DNA of 64,000 nucleotides from Sphingomonas sp. Y57 (GTDB taxonomy: Bacteria > Pseudomonadota > Alphaproteobacteria > Sphingomonadales > Sphingomonadaceae). Positions within the stretch are counted from its first letter, which is position 1. Each line of letters starts with the position of its first letter. The stretch is taken from NCBI RefSeq assembly GCF_001015195.1, contig NZ_LDES01000065.1, positions 20,380 through 84,379 on the forward strand, given 5' to 3'. The translations under genes and the position numbers were made by a program. The notes below the pieces were generated by a model, which saw only the letters and a program-made list of their open reading frames with translations, was not told the DNA's origin and searched no databases. This document shows, in pieces, positions 8,591 to 16,924 of the stretch.

Positions 8591-8607
8591 CGCCCGGCCT
8601 CCGGGCG
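8591..8607. terminator. hairpin between convergent genes
   Basis: A perfect 7-bp GC stem (CGCCCGG, loop CCT, CCGGGCG) in the 72-bp gap between the convergent small partner gene and the GntR regulator. There is no T-tract, so its use as a bidirectional terminator is inferred from position and stem strength. Confidence 0.45.
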
Positions 8608-8621
8608 AGGGGGACCATGGT

Positions 8622-9392
8622 TCAGTCCCGGGTCGCCGTCCCTCGCCGGGCACCGGCCGTAGCATTGCGCCTGGCCATGGCGACGCGGATGCCGACCTCG
8701 TCCCGGTCGCGATGGACGAGGCGGACGGCGGCCTTGCCATCCCGCCGCTCGATCGCGTCGATCAGATCGTCGTGCAGGATCTGGATGGCGTGGGCCGAAC
8801 TCATTTTCACGATCGGCCCGGTCAGGGTGACCAGGGATTTGAGCGCCAGTTCCCAGCGCTGGCGCTGGGCGTGATAGACCTCGACCGCGACGCTACTGCC
8901 GGCGGCTTCGAGGATCGCGATGTGGAGATCGGTATCCGCGGCGGCAACGCCATCCATGTCGAGACGGTCGACCTGCCGCTTGGTCTCTGCCAGCAGGCGG
9001 CGGATCGTCTTCATCTGCCGGCTGGTGTGGCGAAGCGCGGCCTGCTCGGCGGCCGGCGCCTCGATCGTGTAGCGGAAGTCGTAGATCGCCTCCACCTCGT
9101 CGAGGCTCATCTCGCTGGGGGCGGGTTCAAAGCGGCTGTTGTCGACGACATAGGAACCCGATCCGGTGCGCGTCTCGACCCGGTTCAGATGGCTCAGAAC
9201 GCGCAGCGCTTCGCGGATCGTCGAGCGGCCTACGCCGAAATCGGCGCCGAGACGCGCTTCCGAGGGCAGCCGATCACCGACCTTGAACACACCCTTGTCG
9301 ATCGCGTCCTGGATCGCGGTAATGACCTGATCGACGAGATAATGGGGCTTGATCTGGCCCGCATAGGGATTTGGACGGCGTTCCTTGGTCAT
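8622..9392 (-). CDS. FadR-subfamily GntR transcriptional regulator
   Basis: A 256-residue repressor-type regulator. An N-terminal winged HTH is visible with LPSEARLGADFGVGRSTIREALR, the classic GntR recognition pattern, and an all-helical FCD effector domain follows (about residues 95-235). It is the last gene of a minus-strand operon RidA-Rieske-PPOX-GntR. The start at 9392 gives the normal family length; the longer in-frame extension overlaps the PPOX gene. FadR-type proteins bind short palindromes with GT...AC cores, and the CTGTCTGACAG copies upstream of this operon, the adjacent TonB receptor and the hydrolase fit that pattern. Autoregulation and effector identity are inferred. Confidence 0.86.
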   Translation of the reverse strand: MTKERRPNPYAGQIKPHYLVDQVITAIQDAIDKGVFKVGDRLPSEARLGADFGVGRSTIREALRVLSHLNRVETRTGSGSYVVDNSRFEPAPSEMSLDEVEAIYDFRYTIEAPAAEQAALRHTSRQMKTIRRLLAETKRQVDRLDMDGVAAADTDLHIAILEAAGSSVAVEVYHAQRQRWELALKSLVTLTGPIVKMSSAHAIQILHDDLIDAIERRDGKAAVRLVHRDRDEVGIRVAMARRNATAGARRGTATRD

Positions 9393-9474
9393 TCGAGTTC
9401 TGCGTCCCGGTCGCGATGGCGCTCCATAACAACAGTGTCTGCGCGAAGAAAGCCGGGAGGGCGCCCGTCGCCGC

Positions 9475-10104
9475 TCAATAGAGTTCGTGCTCGAGGGCGT
9501 GGTTGTAGAAGGCGTCGAGCTGCTCCACCGACAATTCGGTGATCTTCGCCATGTCCGACAGGACCTTGCCCACGGATGGAAAATCCGACGTGTCGGGCCA
9601 GGCCTCCGGCTTCCACAGCGCGGACCGGCGGAATGCCTTGCCACAATGGAAATAGGCTTCGCGAACGGAGACCTTGACGGCGGCCTTCGGCGTCTTGTCC
9701 TGTTCGACGAGCCGGTCGAGAATTGCGGGGTCGCGCGTCACGATGGCCGGGCCGTTGATCCGCAGGAAGACGTCCAGCCGCGGCGCCATGAACAACATGC
9801 CGATCCGGCCATTTTCGATGACGTTCGAGAAGGTCTCCATCTTGTTGTTGCCGGGCCAGTCGGCAAAGGCCAGCGTCTTGCGGTCGAGCGGCTTGACGAA
9901 GCCAGGCTCGCCGCCGCGTGGCGAGGCGTCCAGCCCCGCTTCGGTTTCCGATGCGATGCAGACGATGGGGGCCAGTCGCATGTAGCGGAGCATGTGGTCG
10001 TGCAGGAAGTCGAGCTTCGACCGCAGGATCATCGGGCTCGGCGCGTCATAATGGGCGCGCAGCTCCTCGATCGTCGAGATCTGATAGGGGTCGGTGTCGG
10101 ACAT
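9475..10104 (-). CDS. PPOX-type FMN flavoprotein (MSMEG_1061-like)
   Basis: A 209-residue protein of the pyridoxamine 5'-phosphate oxidase-like split-barrel family, close to the MSMEG_1061-type FMN-dependent group. Visible features are CIASETEAGLDASPRG, the LAFADWPGN strand, the RIGMLFMAP strand and INGPAIVTRD. It lies 26 nt downstream of a Rieske oxygenase and upstream of the GntR gene. Possible roles are flavin-dependent reduction in the same catabolic pathway or stress protection. The family assignment is good; the reaction is not known. Confidence 0.8.
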   Translation of the reverse strand: MSDTDPYQISTIEELRAHYDAPSPMILRSKLDFLHDHMLRYMRLAPIVCIASETEAGLDASPRGGEPGFVKPLDRKTLAFADWPGNNKMETFSNVIENGRIGMLFMAPRLDVFLRINGPAIVTRDPAILDRLVEQDKTPKAAVKVSVREAYFHCGKAFRRSALWKPEAWPDTSDFPSVGKVLSDMAKITELSVEQLDAFYNHALEHELY

Positions 10105-10130
10105 GGCGGGCCTCGTGACTCCGGTTGTGA

Positions 10131-11138
10131 TCAGTCGATGAACTCGGCCGACGGGTGCGCGCGTGGCCACTTGCGGACCATGTCGAGATAGCGCGAGAGG
10201 GTGGCGTCGGCGCGGGTCAGCGACCCGACCTTGAAATGGATCGTCATGCCGATCGCCGAGTCCTCCATCGCGATCGCGGTCTCGAACTGGTGGCATTGGT
10301 CGAGGAAAGCGCGGACCTCGGCCTCGTCGTCGGTACGCTCGCCGGCGAAGGCCGAGAACATTCTGCTCTGGCCCGGCGCGGGCAGGCCGAACGCGGCGAG
10401 GAAGCCGAACCAGCGGCCGTCGAGCGTGCCGGTCTGGAAGAAGATCGACGTCCCGACGATTCCACCGCGCACGTTCATGTGACGCCCGCCCCATAGGCCA
10501 TCGAGCTGGTAGAACATGCTATGATCGGTCCACTCGATGTTCGTGCCGATCCCGCCGGGCATTTCCGTGAATTTGTGGAGGAGGCGGATGTGCTGGATAT
10601 CCGGGGTCTGCGCGCAGATCATCCAGGGATCGATGGACATCGGCACGGGAAATTCCTGCGTCTGGACGACCAGGGTCTCCTCCGCAAAGGGCCAGTCGGG
10701 GAGGTCGTAATGCGGCTGGTCGCCGTTGAAGGCCCAGATCAGTCCATGCTTTTCCAGCGTGGGGAAGGCGAACAGTGCGGCGCGGGCCGGGGCCGGGTCG
10801 CCGCAGCCGGTTTTCCGGCAGCTTCCGGCCCGGTCGAACTCCCACAGATGATAAGGGCATTGGATCCCGTTGCCGACGACCCGGCCGATCGAGAGGTCGG
10901 CGCCGAGGTGGGCGCAATAGGCGCTGGTCACCTGCGCGACGCCGTCCTCTCCGCGAAAGGCGATCACGCGGCCGCCAAGGAAGGGATAGCCCTTCACCTC
11001 TCCAGGCGCGATGTCGCTGGTCATGCAGATGGGGAACCACGCCTGGGTATACAGGCCGTCGTCCCCTTCCAGCGGAACCTGCGGTCCCAGGGTGCGGCGG
11101 CGGGCGCCGGGACCGGCCGGCTTGATGAGGGTTGCCAT
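10131..11138 (-). CDS. Rieske [2Fe-2S] oxygenase (VanA/phthalate type)
   Basis: A 335-residue single-component-type Rieske oxygenase. Rieske ligands are Cys75/His77 (CAHLG) and Cys94/His97 (CPYHL). The mononuclear iron site reads D180-I-Q-H183-x4-H188, with the usual bridging Asp. The ATG at 11138 is supported by AAGG upstream and by family length; the longer in-frame extension overlaps the RidA gene. It lies 25 nt after RidA in a four-gene operon under a CTGTCTGACAG palindrome. The substrate is unknown; related enzymes demethylate aryl ethers or hydroxylate aromatic acids and sterol side chains. Confidence 0.86.
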   Translation of the reverse strand: MATLIKPAGPGARRRTLGPQVPLEGDDGLYTQAWFPICMTSDIAPGEVKGYPFLGGRVIAFRGEDGVAQVTSAYCAHLGADLSIGRVVGNGIQCPYHLWEFDRAGSCRKTGCGDPAPARAALFAFPTLEKHGLIWAFNGDQPHYDLPDWPFAEETLVVQTQEFPVPMSIDPWMICAQTPDIQHIRLLHKFTEMPGGIGTNIEWTDHSMFYQLDGLWGGRHMNVRGGIVGTSIFFQTGTLDGRWFGFLAAFGLPAPGQSRMFSAFAGERTDDEAEVRAFLDQCHQFETAIAMEDSAIGMTIHFKVGSLTRADATLSRYLDMVRKWPRAHPSAEFID

Positions 11139-11163
11139 GGATGAAGCCTTTCTGGTGGGAGAG

Positions 11164-11559
11164 TCAGGCCGGCAGCGCGGCATCGACCTCGATTTCGACG
11201 AGGAGTTCGGGAAGCAGGAGGCGGCGCACCTCGACGGCGGTCGCGGCGGGGTAGGGGCCATTGCCGTAGAAGGAGAGACGCAAGGGGAGCGCCGCCGCCA
11301 ACGCATCCATGTCCGTGACGTAGATCGTTTCCCGAACAATAGCGCCGAAGCCGATTCCGAAATGGTCGAGCGTCTTGGCGATGGCGCCATAGACGTGGCT
11401 GAGCTGCCCTTCGAAATCGCCCACATGGACCGGCACATAGCCTTCGCCCATGCTCGCGGTGCCGGCGACACGCAGCATGTCACCATGGCGGACGGCCTGC
11501 GCATAGCCGAGTCGCCGCTGTGCATCCTGCCATTCCGGCATATAGAATCGATCAGTCAT
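11164..11559 (-). CDS. RidA/YjgF/UK114 family protein
   Basis: A 131-residue RidA-superfamily protein. The fold is visible from GYAQAVRHGDMLRVAGTAS, the VRETIYVTDM strand and the C-terminal ELLVEIEVDAALP. The canonical Arg of imine-deaminating RidA, usually in a CxxR-like segment near residue 105, is not obvious here, so the protein may belong to a catabolic Rid subgroup rather than true enamine deaminases. The ATG at 11559 has GGAGG 5 nt upstream and is preferred over the one at 11571. It is the first gene of the Rieske-PPOX-GntR operon. A role in hydrolysing a reactive pathway intermediate is plausible. Confidence 0.82.
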   Translation of the reverse strand: MTDRFYMPEWQDAQRRLGYAQAVRHGDMLRVAGTASMGEGYVPVHVGDFEGQLSHVYGAIAKTLDHFGIGFGAIVRETIYVTDMDALAAALPLRLSFYGNGPYPAATAVEVRRLLLPELLVEIEVDAALPA

Positions 11560-11568
11560 CCCTACCTC

Positions 11569-11593
11569 CATTTGTCTGGCTGTCTGACAGATT
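11569..11593. promoter_or_regulatory. palindromic operator A (CTGTCTGACAG) upstream of RidA operon
   Basis: The 11-bp palindrome CTGTCTGACAG lies at 11580-11590, 21 bp upstream of the RidA start. Read on the minus strand, the flanks (AATCTGTC, CCAGACAAA) match those of site B at 11703-11726 almost base for base. The GTC-N-GAC core resembles FadR-family operators. Likely bound by the GntR regulator encoded at the end of this operon. Confidence 0.65.
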
Positions 11594-11702
11594 TAATCGG
11601 CTGCTGTCAACGACGGACAGCCATTTGGCCCTTTTTCCTCGGCACAAGGACAAATTCTCGTCTTTCGCGTTGCAGGGGCTTGTCAATCGACGAATCTAGG
11701 AT

Positions 11703-11726
11703 AATCTGTCTGACAGCCTGACAAAA
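11703..11726. promoter_or_regulatory. palindromic operator B (CTGTCTGACAG) upstream of TonB receptor
   Basis: The same 11-mer lies at 11706-11716, 43 bp before the receptor ATG at 11760, with matching flanks (AATCTGTC and CCTGACAAA). Together with site A it gives a near mirror-image divergent control region for the RidA operon and the receptor operon. Confidence 0.65.
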
Positions 11727-11759
11727 TATAAGAAGGTCGGGTCAAAAGGGAGAAGATTC

Positions 11760-13907
11760 ATGAGATACGCATCGCATGCCCGGCAGCTCATGGCGGGAAG
11801 CGCGCTGATCGCGTCCGCCTTCACCTGGGACGTCCCGGCCTTCGCGCGGACCGATGTTGCGGCCCCGGTCGCTGAGGAGGCTGCCGATGGCTCCGCTGAA
11901 ATCCTGGTGACTGCCCGGCGCCGCAACGAGTCGGTGCAGTCGGTGCCGATCGCCATCACCGTGCTGACCGCGGAGGATATCGCCCGGGCGGGGGTCGAAG
12001 GAGTCGGCGACATCGCCAACCTCTCCCCCAATGTGAGTTTCGACAACGCGCTCAACCTCGGCACCAACTTCCTCACCATCCGCGGGCAGGGGCAGAGCCA
12101 ATATTCGCCGCCGCCTGCCGCGATCGTCGTCGACGGGGTACTCACCATCTCAGCGCTTCAATTCAACGTCGACGAGTTCGGCCTGCAGCAGGTGGAGGTG
12201 CTCAAGGGACCGCAGGGCGCCATCTATGGCCGCAATGCCATCGCCGGCGCGATCAATATCAGCAGTCTCAAGCCCGGCGACGATTTCGACGTGCGCGTCA
12301 TGGCCGGCTATGGGCGGGGCCAGGAGTGGAAGGCAAAGGCGATGGTCAGCGGGCCGGTGGTGCCAGACCTCGTCTCCGTGCTGGGGGGCCTCTCCTTCAC
12401 CGATCGCCGCGGCCAGGTCCGCAATGTCACGACCGGTGAATATTCGGACAAGATGAAGGACTTCACTGGTCGCCTGCGCGCGGTGGTCACGCCGGCGGAG
12501 GGCCTGGAGCTCGACCTTAAATATACCTATTCCGACGCCAAGGGGCGCGATCCGGCCTACACCACCAGCCGCTCGGGCAATCCCCGGATCAGCTCCGATC
12601 CCTTCGATTCCAACCGCGTCGGCTCCAATCCGCGCAAGCTGCACGACCTGTCGGGGCGGGCGATCTATGACACCGGCTTCGGCACACTGACCGCGACGCT
12701 TGCCTATGTGCATGTTCGTGAGGATCTCAGGGCCGATTTCGACTTTTCGGCGCTAGACATCTTCGCGGTGAAGCAGCGGCAGCAGGAAAGCGGCTTCTCG
12801 CAGGAACTGCGGCTTGCTTCGGCGCCCGGTGGCCGCCTGCGCTGGCTCTTCGGCGGCTATCATGTCCGCTCCAAGCGCCGGCTGGGCGCGGACATTTTCG
12901 CCGATCCCTTCTTCCTGGGGGTCACCCCCGCGCCTACGCAGGCCGACTTCCTGATCGCGCGGAGCAACGACCTCAATCGCTACGAGACCTGGTCGGGCTT
13001 CGCCAATGCCGAATATGACCTGCTGCCGACCCTCGAACTGGCGATCGCGGCGCGGTATGACGATGATAGCCTGGAGCAGTTTCCCGGCACGGGGGGCAGC
13101 CGGAAGGCGAGCTTCGCCAAGTGGCAGCCCAAGGGCACGCTGACCTTCAAGCCGGTGCCCGGCATCATGGTCTACGGCTCGGTCGGTCGCGGCTTCCGCA
13201 GCGGCGACTTCAATGCCAGCGGATCGAGCTTCGGCAATGCGGTGATCGCCGCCGAGGTTGCCACCAACTATGAGATCGGCGCGAAGGCACGGCTGCTCGA
13301 TGGAACGCTGTCGATCGAGGGGGCGCTGTTTCGGACAGACCTGAAGAACGGGCAGTTCAAGATTTTCGATGGCGGCGGCGCGACCAATGTCGGCATCAAT
13401 ATCGACAAGACCCGCATCAACGGTTTCGAGATAGCCGGCGCAGTCCGCCTCGTGCGCGGCTTCACCTTCACGGGAAGCTTCGGCCATACCGATCCGAAGG
13501 TCGTGCGCTTCACCTTGCCGCCCGGCTATGGCGCGCCGGTCAACTATATCGGCAACCGCCCGCCGCGTATTTCTCGCTACACGGCCAATATTGGTTTCGA
13601 CGCGGAGATACCGGTATCCGACGGTCTCAATCTCTTCGTCCGGCCGGAATATCGTTTCACCAGCGGCTATTATTGGGACCTGGAAAACCGGTACCGCCGA
13701 CCCTCGCTCGATCTGGTGGATCTGCGCGCCGGCATCGAAGGGGGAGAGGGACGATGGAGCGTCACCGGCTGGGTCCGCAACGCGCTCAACCAGAAGGTCA
13801 CCGGGGATTATCAGCCCTTCGTCAATACCGGTCATCCGCTCGGCATCGACGCCTATTATCCGGCGGTCGGTTCCACCTATGGGATCGAGGTCAGCTACCG
13901 CTTTTAG
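11760..13907 (+). CDS. TonB-dependent outer-membrane receptor
   Basis: A 715-residue TonB-dependent receptor. The signal peptide (core LMAGSALIASAF) ends near PAFA. The plug begins with EILVTARRR and carries FLTIRGQGQSQY and VEVLKGPQGAIYGRNAIAG-type motifs; the barrel ends in the aromatic SYRF. GGGAGAAG lies upstream of the ATG. It is divergent from the RidA operon, shares the CTGTCTGACAG control element and precedes a VanA-like oxygenase by 63 nt, so it probably imports the substrate of these oxygenases. Confidence 0.92.
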   Translation: MRYASHARQLMAGSALIASAFTWDVPAFARTDVAAPVAEEAADGSAEILVTARRRNESVQSVPIAITVLTAEDIARAGVEGVGDIANLSPNVSFDNALNLGTNFLTIRGQGQSQYSPPPAAIVVDGVLTISALQFNVDEFGLQQVEVLKGPQGAIYGRNAIAGAINISSLKPGDDFDVRVMAGYGRGQEWKAKAMVSGPVVPDLVSVLGGLSFTDRRGQVRNVTTGEYSDKMKDFTGRLRAVVTPAEGLELDLKYTYSDAKGRDPAYTTSRSGNPRISSDPFDSNRVGSNPRKLHDLSGRAIYDTGFGTLTATLAYVHVREDLRADFDFSALDIFAVKQRQQESGFSQELRLASAPGGRLRWLFGGYHVRSKRRLGADIFADPFFLGVTPAPTQADFLIARSNDLNRYETWSGFANAEYDLLPTLELAIAARYDDDSLEQFPGTGGSRKASFAKWQPKGTLTFKPVPGIMVYGSVGRGFRSGDFNASGSSFGNAVIAAEVATNYEIGAKARLLDGTLSIEGALFRTDLKNGQFKIFDGGGATNVGINIDKTRINGFEIAGAVRLVRGFTFTGSFGHTDPKVVRFTLPPGYGAPVNYIGNRPPRISRYTANIGFDAEIPVSDGLNLFVRPEYRFTSGYYWDLENRYRRPSLDLVDLRAGIEGGEGRWSVTGWVRNALNQKVTGDYQPFVNTGHPLGIDAYYPAVGSTYGIEVSYRF

Positions 13908-13970
13908 GCTATACAGGCCGGGAGGGGGCACCCTGCCGGCCATGCCCGCCGACCGACGAGGAGAGAGAGC

Positions 13971-15017
13971 ATGTTCCTTCAGAATGCCTGGTACCCGGTC
14001 GCCTGGTGCGACGAGATCGCCGACGGCATCGTTGCGCGGAAGGTGCTCGGTCGGGAACTGGCATTGTTTCGCGACGGCCGGGGGGAGCCGCGGGCGATCG
14101 CCAACCGCTGTCCGCATCGGTTCGCGCCGCTAAGCCTCGGCAAGCGGATCGGCGATGCCATCCAATGCCCCTATCACGGCCTGCACTTCGGACCGGACGG
14201 TCGCTGCGTGCACAATCCTCATGGTGACGGCAGCGTGCCCGACGTGGCCACGCCCGCCTTTCCGGTGCGCGAGCGGTACAAGCTCATCTGGGTCTGGATG
14301 GGCGAGCCGGCGCTGGCGGCGGACGACATCGGCGACGGTGAATATGATGATCTCGACGCCATCGACCTGTCGGTCCTGCCGCGCGGCTATATACAGCTGG
14401 CCTGCGACTACCGGCTGGTGATCGACAATCTCATGGATCCGGCGCACACCGCCATCCTCCATGGCGCCACCCTGGCCAGTGAAGCGCTGACTCGCGCGGT
14501 GCCGCGGGTCTGGCGCGACGGCGACGGCATACGCGTCGAGAGCTGGGCCCCGAACGGGAAACCGTCCTTCCTCTTTGGCGAATTCCTGGGCAACCATGAT
14601 GATCCGGTCGACCATTGGGCGGCGTCGCGTTGGCAGATGGCCGGACTGCTCTGCGTCGAGGCGGGCGTGACGGCGGTCGGCGGCAGACGGGAGGACGGCC
14701 TGACGACGCGGGTGGCCCATCTGGTCACCCCCGAAACCGAGACGACCGCCCACTATTTCTGGGCGGCTGCCCGCAACTTCCGCATCGACGACGCCGAACT
14801 TTCGGCCCAGATCCAGGCCGGCATCACCGCGATCTTCGACGGCGAGGATCGATGGATGCTCGAAGCGATCGAGCGATCGATGGACGGCGAGGATTTCTGG
14901 GCGCTGCGGCCTGCCATCCTGCCGCTCGATCGTGGCGCGGTGATGGCCCGCCGAGCGCTCGAAAGCGCCATCAGGGCCGAGGCCGCATCCAAGGCCGCCA
15001 TCGCAGCGACCGGCTAA
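13971..15017 (+). CDS. VanA-like Rieske O-demethylase/monooxygenase
   Basis: A 348-residue Rieske oxygenase of the vanillate O-demethylase type. Rieske ligands are Cys47/His49 (CPHR) and Cys66/His69 (CPYHG); the mononuclear site is D156-P-A-H159-x4-H164. The opening NAWYPVAW is characteristic of VanA-like enzymes, which remove O- or N-methyl groups or hydroxylate aromatic acids. GAGGAGAGAG precedes the ATG. It follows the receptor gene in the same orientation and is probably co-transcribed. A VanB-type reductase is absent from the window, so electrons must come from a protein encoded elsewhere. Vanillate itself is not implied; the substrate is unknown. Confidence 0.88.
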   Translation: MFLQNAWYPVAWCDEIADGIVARKVLGRELALFRDGRGEPRAIANRCPHRFAPLSLGKRIGDAIQCPYHGLHFGPDGRCVHNPHGDGSVPDVATPAFPVRERYKLIWVWMGEPALAADDIGDGEYDDLDAIDLSVLPRGYIQLACDYRLVIDNLMDPAHTAILHGATLASEALTRAVPRVWRDGDGIRVESWAPNGKPSFLFGEFLGNHDDPVDHWAASRWQMAGLLCVEAGVTAVGGRREDGLTTRVAHLVTPETETTAHYFWAAARNFRIDDAELSAQIQAGITAIFDGEDRWMLEAIERSMDGEDFWALRPAILPLDRGAVMARRALESAIRAEAASKAAIAATG

Positions 15018-15100
15018 GCTCTTTCAGGTCGACGTGACCGGACGCCCGGCGGGCTGACGGTGGGCGGCTGATGCGGTGCGTGTGGCTGGCGAGGTCATGG

Positions 15101-15817
15101 TCATGCCGGCCCTGCGATGATGGCTGCGATCCGGTCGGCGACCGCATCGGCATGAGTGACGATCGCCATGTGACCGGCATCGATCGTGCTGACGCGCCAG
15201 CCCGTCGCAGTGGCGAGACGGGCCGTCTCCTCGAAGAAGGGGAAGCCCGTGAAGCGGATATAGTGGCGTTCGCAGCCGGGGGGCTCCTGGCCCGGGCGGC
15301 GGGCCTCGCGATTGACGCGCGCGGGTGTCGGCCGCAGCTTCGCCATCAGCCGGACGGTGTCCGGCGTGTCGGGAAGGCCCAGGAAGGCGTTGTCGGGCGG
15401 CTGGACGAGGTGCGGCATGTCGCTGGTGGTGAGTGCGTCGAACAAGGGTTCGAGCTCGGGATGCCGGTCGAACACCGACTGTCCGGGGGCGAGGGTGAAG
15501 CCATCGAGGGTGATCTGCCGGCGGACGATATCGGGCCGAAGGGCCGCGACTTCGGCGGCGACGGCGCTGCCATAGCTGTGTCCGACGATGACGACGTCGT
15601 CGCTGTCCAGGAAATGCAGATGCTCGATGACATCCGCGACATGCGCCTGGAGTCCGGTCTCGCTTCCGCCCAGATGGGCGCGGTCGCCGAGGCCGGTCAA
15701 TGTCGGTGCGGAGGAGGTCAACCCCCTGCGCGCGAGCGCGTCGCGCACCGGACGCCAGCACCATCCGCCGAGCCAGGATCCGTGGATGAGGACTATGGTG
15801 GGTTTAGCCGATGCCAA
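15101..15817 (-). CDS. alpha/beta hydrolase, methylesterase-like (TTG start likely)
   Basis: A 238-residue alpha/beta hydrolase resembling EstC and plant salicylate methylesterases. Visible are the oxyanion segment IHGSWLGGWCW, nucleophile elbow GHSYG and the late catalytic His in DAGHMA. The TTG at 15817 is preferred because GGGAGG lies 7 nt upstream and the conserved core begins at once; ATGs at 15850 and 15874 lack a ribosome site and fall in sequence without family similarity. It is transcribed alone on the minus strand behind a 53-bp palindrome carrying the third CTGTCTGACAG copy. Likely ester cleavage in the same pathway as the neighbouring oxygenases. Confidence 0.82.
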   Translation of the reverse strand: MASAKPTIVLIHGSWLGGWCWRPVRDALARRGLTSSAPTLTGLGDRAHLGGSETGLQAHVADVIEHLHFLDSDDVVIVGHSYGSAVAAEVAALRPDIVRRQITLDGFTLAPGQSVFDRHPELEPLFDALTTSDMPHLVQPPDNAFLGLPDTPDTVRLMAKLRPTPARVNREARRPGQEPPGCERHYIRFTGFPFFEETARLATATGWRVSTIDAGHMAIVTHADAVADRIAAIIAGPA

Positions 15818-15863
15818 GATGTGTCCTCCCGGTGGATCGCATCGATGCATAGTCGGCGGCGAT

Positions 15864-15916
15864 GGTCTTCGCAATATAATCTGTCTGACAGTAAGTCAGA
15901 TTTTATTGCGAAGACC
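15864..15916. promoter_or_regulatory. 53-bp imperfect palindrome with operator C
   Basis: Perfect 13-bp arms (GGTCTTCGCAATA at 15864-15876, its complement at 15904-15916) enclose AATCTG/CAGATT inner arms and the 11-mer CTGTCTGACAG at 15881-15891; a second dyad CTGAC-AGTAA-GTCAG overlaps it. It sits between the LysR stop and the hydrolase start. No T-tract follows on either strand, so an operator is more likely than an intrinsic terminator, though it could serve both purposes. Confidence 0.65.
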
Positions 15917-15932
15917 TGGTGACGAGCGGTGG

Positions 15933-16838
15933 CTATCTCGTGCTGGTCCCATCGACGGCAACCGGGATTTCCTCGATCTGGAGCGCTGCGGCGCGCGTGA
16001 AGATGTCCCGGACGAGGGGGTCCCGTTCCTGCGCCCGGATCGCGGCGTAGAAGGGGATGCGTCGGTCGAGGTCGGGACGCAGGCGGACCAGTCTGCCCTG
16101 GTCGAGATGGTCCCGCACCATGATCTCGGGCACGAAGCTGATGCCGCCGCCCGACAGCACGATATCGATCAGCGAGCGGACATTGTTGCAGCTGTTGATC
16201 GTCGCGTCGCCATGGCCTGCCTCTTCCAGGCTGGCGCGTGCCACGCCGTGGATCGGCGAATGGCGGTGCAGCAGCCATAGGGTGGGGCAGGGGCCGTCGA
16301 AACCTTGTTCCCCGAGCGCAGGGCTGGCGATCCACATCATATCGACCCCGCCGATCGGGGCGGTCTCGATATTGGGACTGGCGATCGGGCCGGCGAGGAA
16401 GATCAGGTCCGAGTTCGCGCCGAGCAGCTTCTGGAGCAGGCCGTGCGACAGATCGATCTCCATTTCGAGCGTCACGCGTGGCATATCGGCCTTCAGCGCC
16501 GTGAAGAAGGAGGGCAGGCAACTCGCGGCGGCGATCTCGCCCGCGCCGATCCGTACGATCCCCGATGCGCCCTCGAACCGGCCCGATTGGAGGAAGGTAC
16601 GCTCGATCGAGGTCCAGAGCGGTTCGCATTCTCGGACGAACGCTCGCCCGCGTACCGTCAGGGCCATCGTGCGTCCCGCTCGCTCGAACAGGCGAAAGCC
16701 GATCTGGTGTTCCAGCTCTCGGATGCGCGCCGACACCCCGGGCTGGGTGGTGTTGAGCCGTTCCGCCGCCGCGCCGAACGTGCCGAGACGGCTGATCCAC
16801 AACAGCGTCTCCAGATGATAGAGTGAGATGCGTCTCAT
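15933..16838 (-). CDS. LysR-family transcriptional regulator
   Basis: A 301-residue LysR-type regulator. The N-terminal HTH is visible (FGAAAERLNTTQPGVSARIRELE) followed by a periplasmic-binding-protein-like effector domain. It is divergent from scoAB with an 86-bp A+T-rich gap, the usual arrangement for a LysR and its target operon, so it probably controls the CoA transferase in response to a pathway acid. The ATG at 16838 fits the family start. Confidence 0.86.
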   Translation of the reverse strand: MRRISLYHLETLLWISRLGTFGAAAERLNTTQPGVSARIRELEHQIGFRLFERAGRTMALTVRGRAFVRECEPLWTSIERTFLQSGRFEGASGIVRIGAGEIAAASCLPSFFTALKADMPRVTLEMEIDLSHGLLQKLLGANSDLIFLAGPIASPNIETAPIGGVDMMWIASPALGEQGFDGPCPTLWLLHRHSPIHGVARASLEEAGHGDATINSCNNVRSLIDIVLSGGGISFVPEIMVRDHLDQGRLVRLRPDLDRRIPFYAAIRAQERDPLVRDIFTRAAALQIEEIPVAVDGTSTR

Positions 16839-16924
16839 AAATAACGGCTATGAATAAACCAAGAAAACTACAATTGGATTTTATGATTTCGGTTCTCTAG
16901 GCCCGTGTCAGGGAGGAGCCTTCC

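Noticed and set aside
13916-13941. GGCCGG-CCGGCC hairpin between receptor and VanA-like gene
   Set aside because: Six-bp arms with a 14-nt loop and no T-tract; weak, and the two genes are probably co-transcribed.
16839-16924. ATA-N5-TAT partial dyad as the LysR site for scoAB
   Set aside because: Only the outer three bases match, expected by chance in this A+T-rich gap; regulation inferred from gene order instead.
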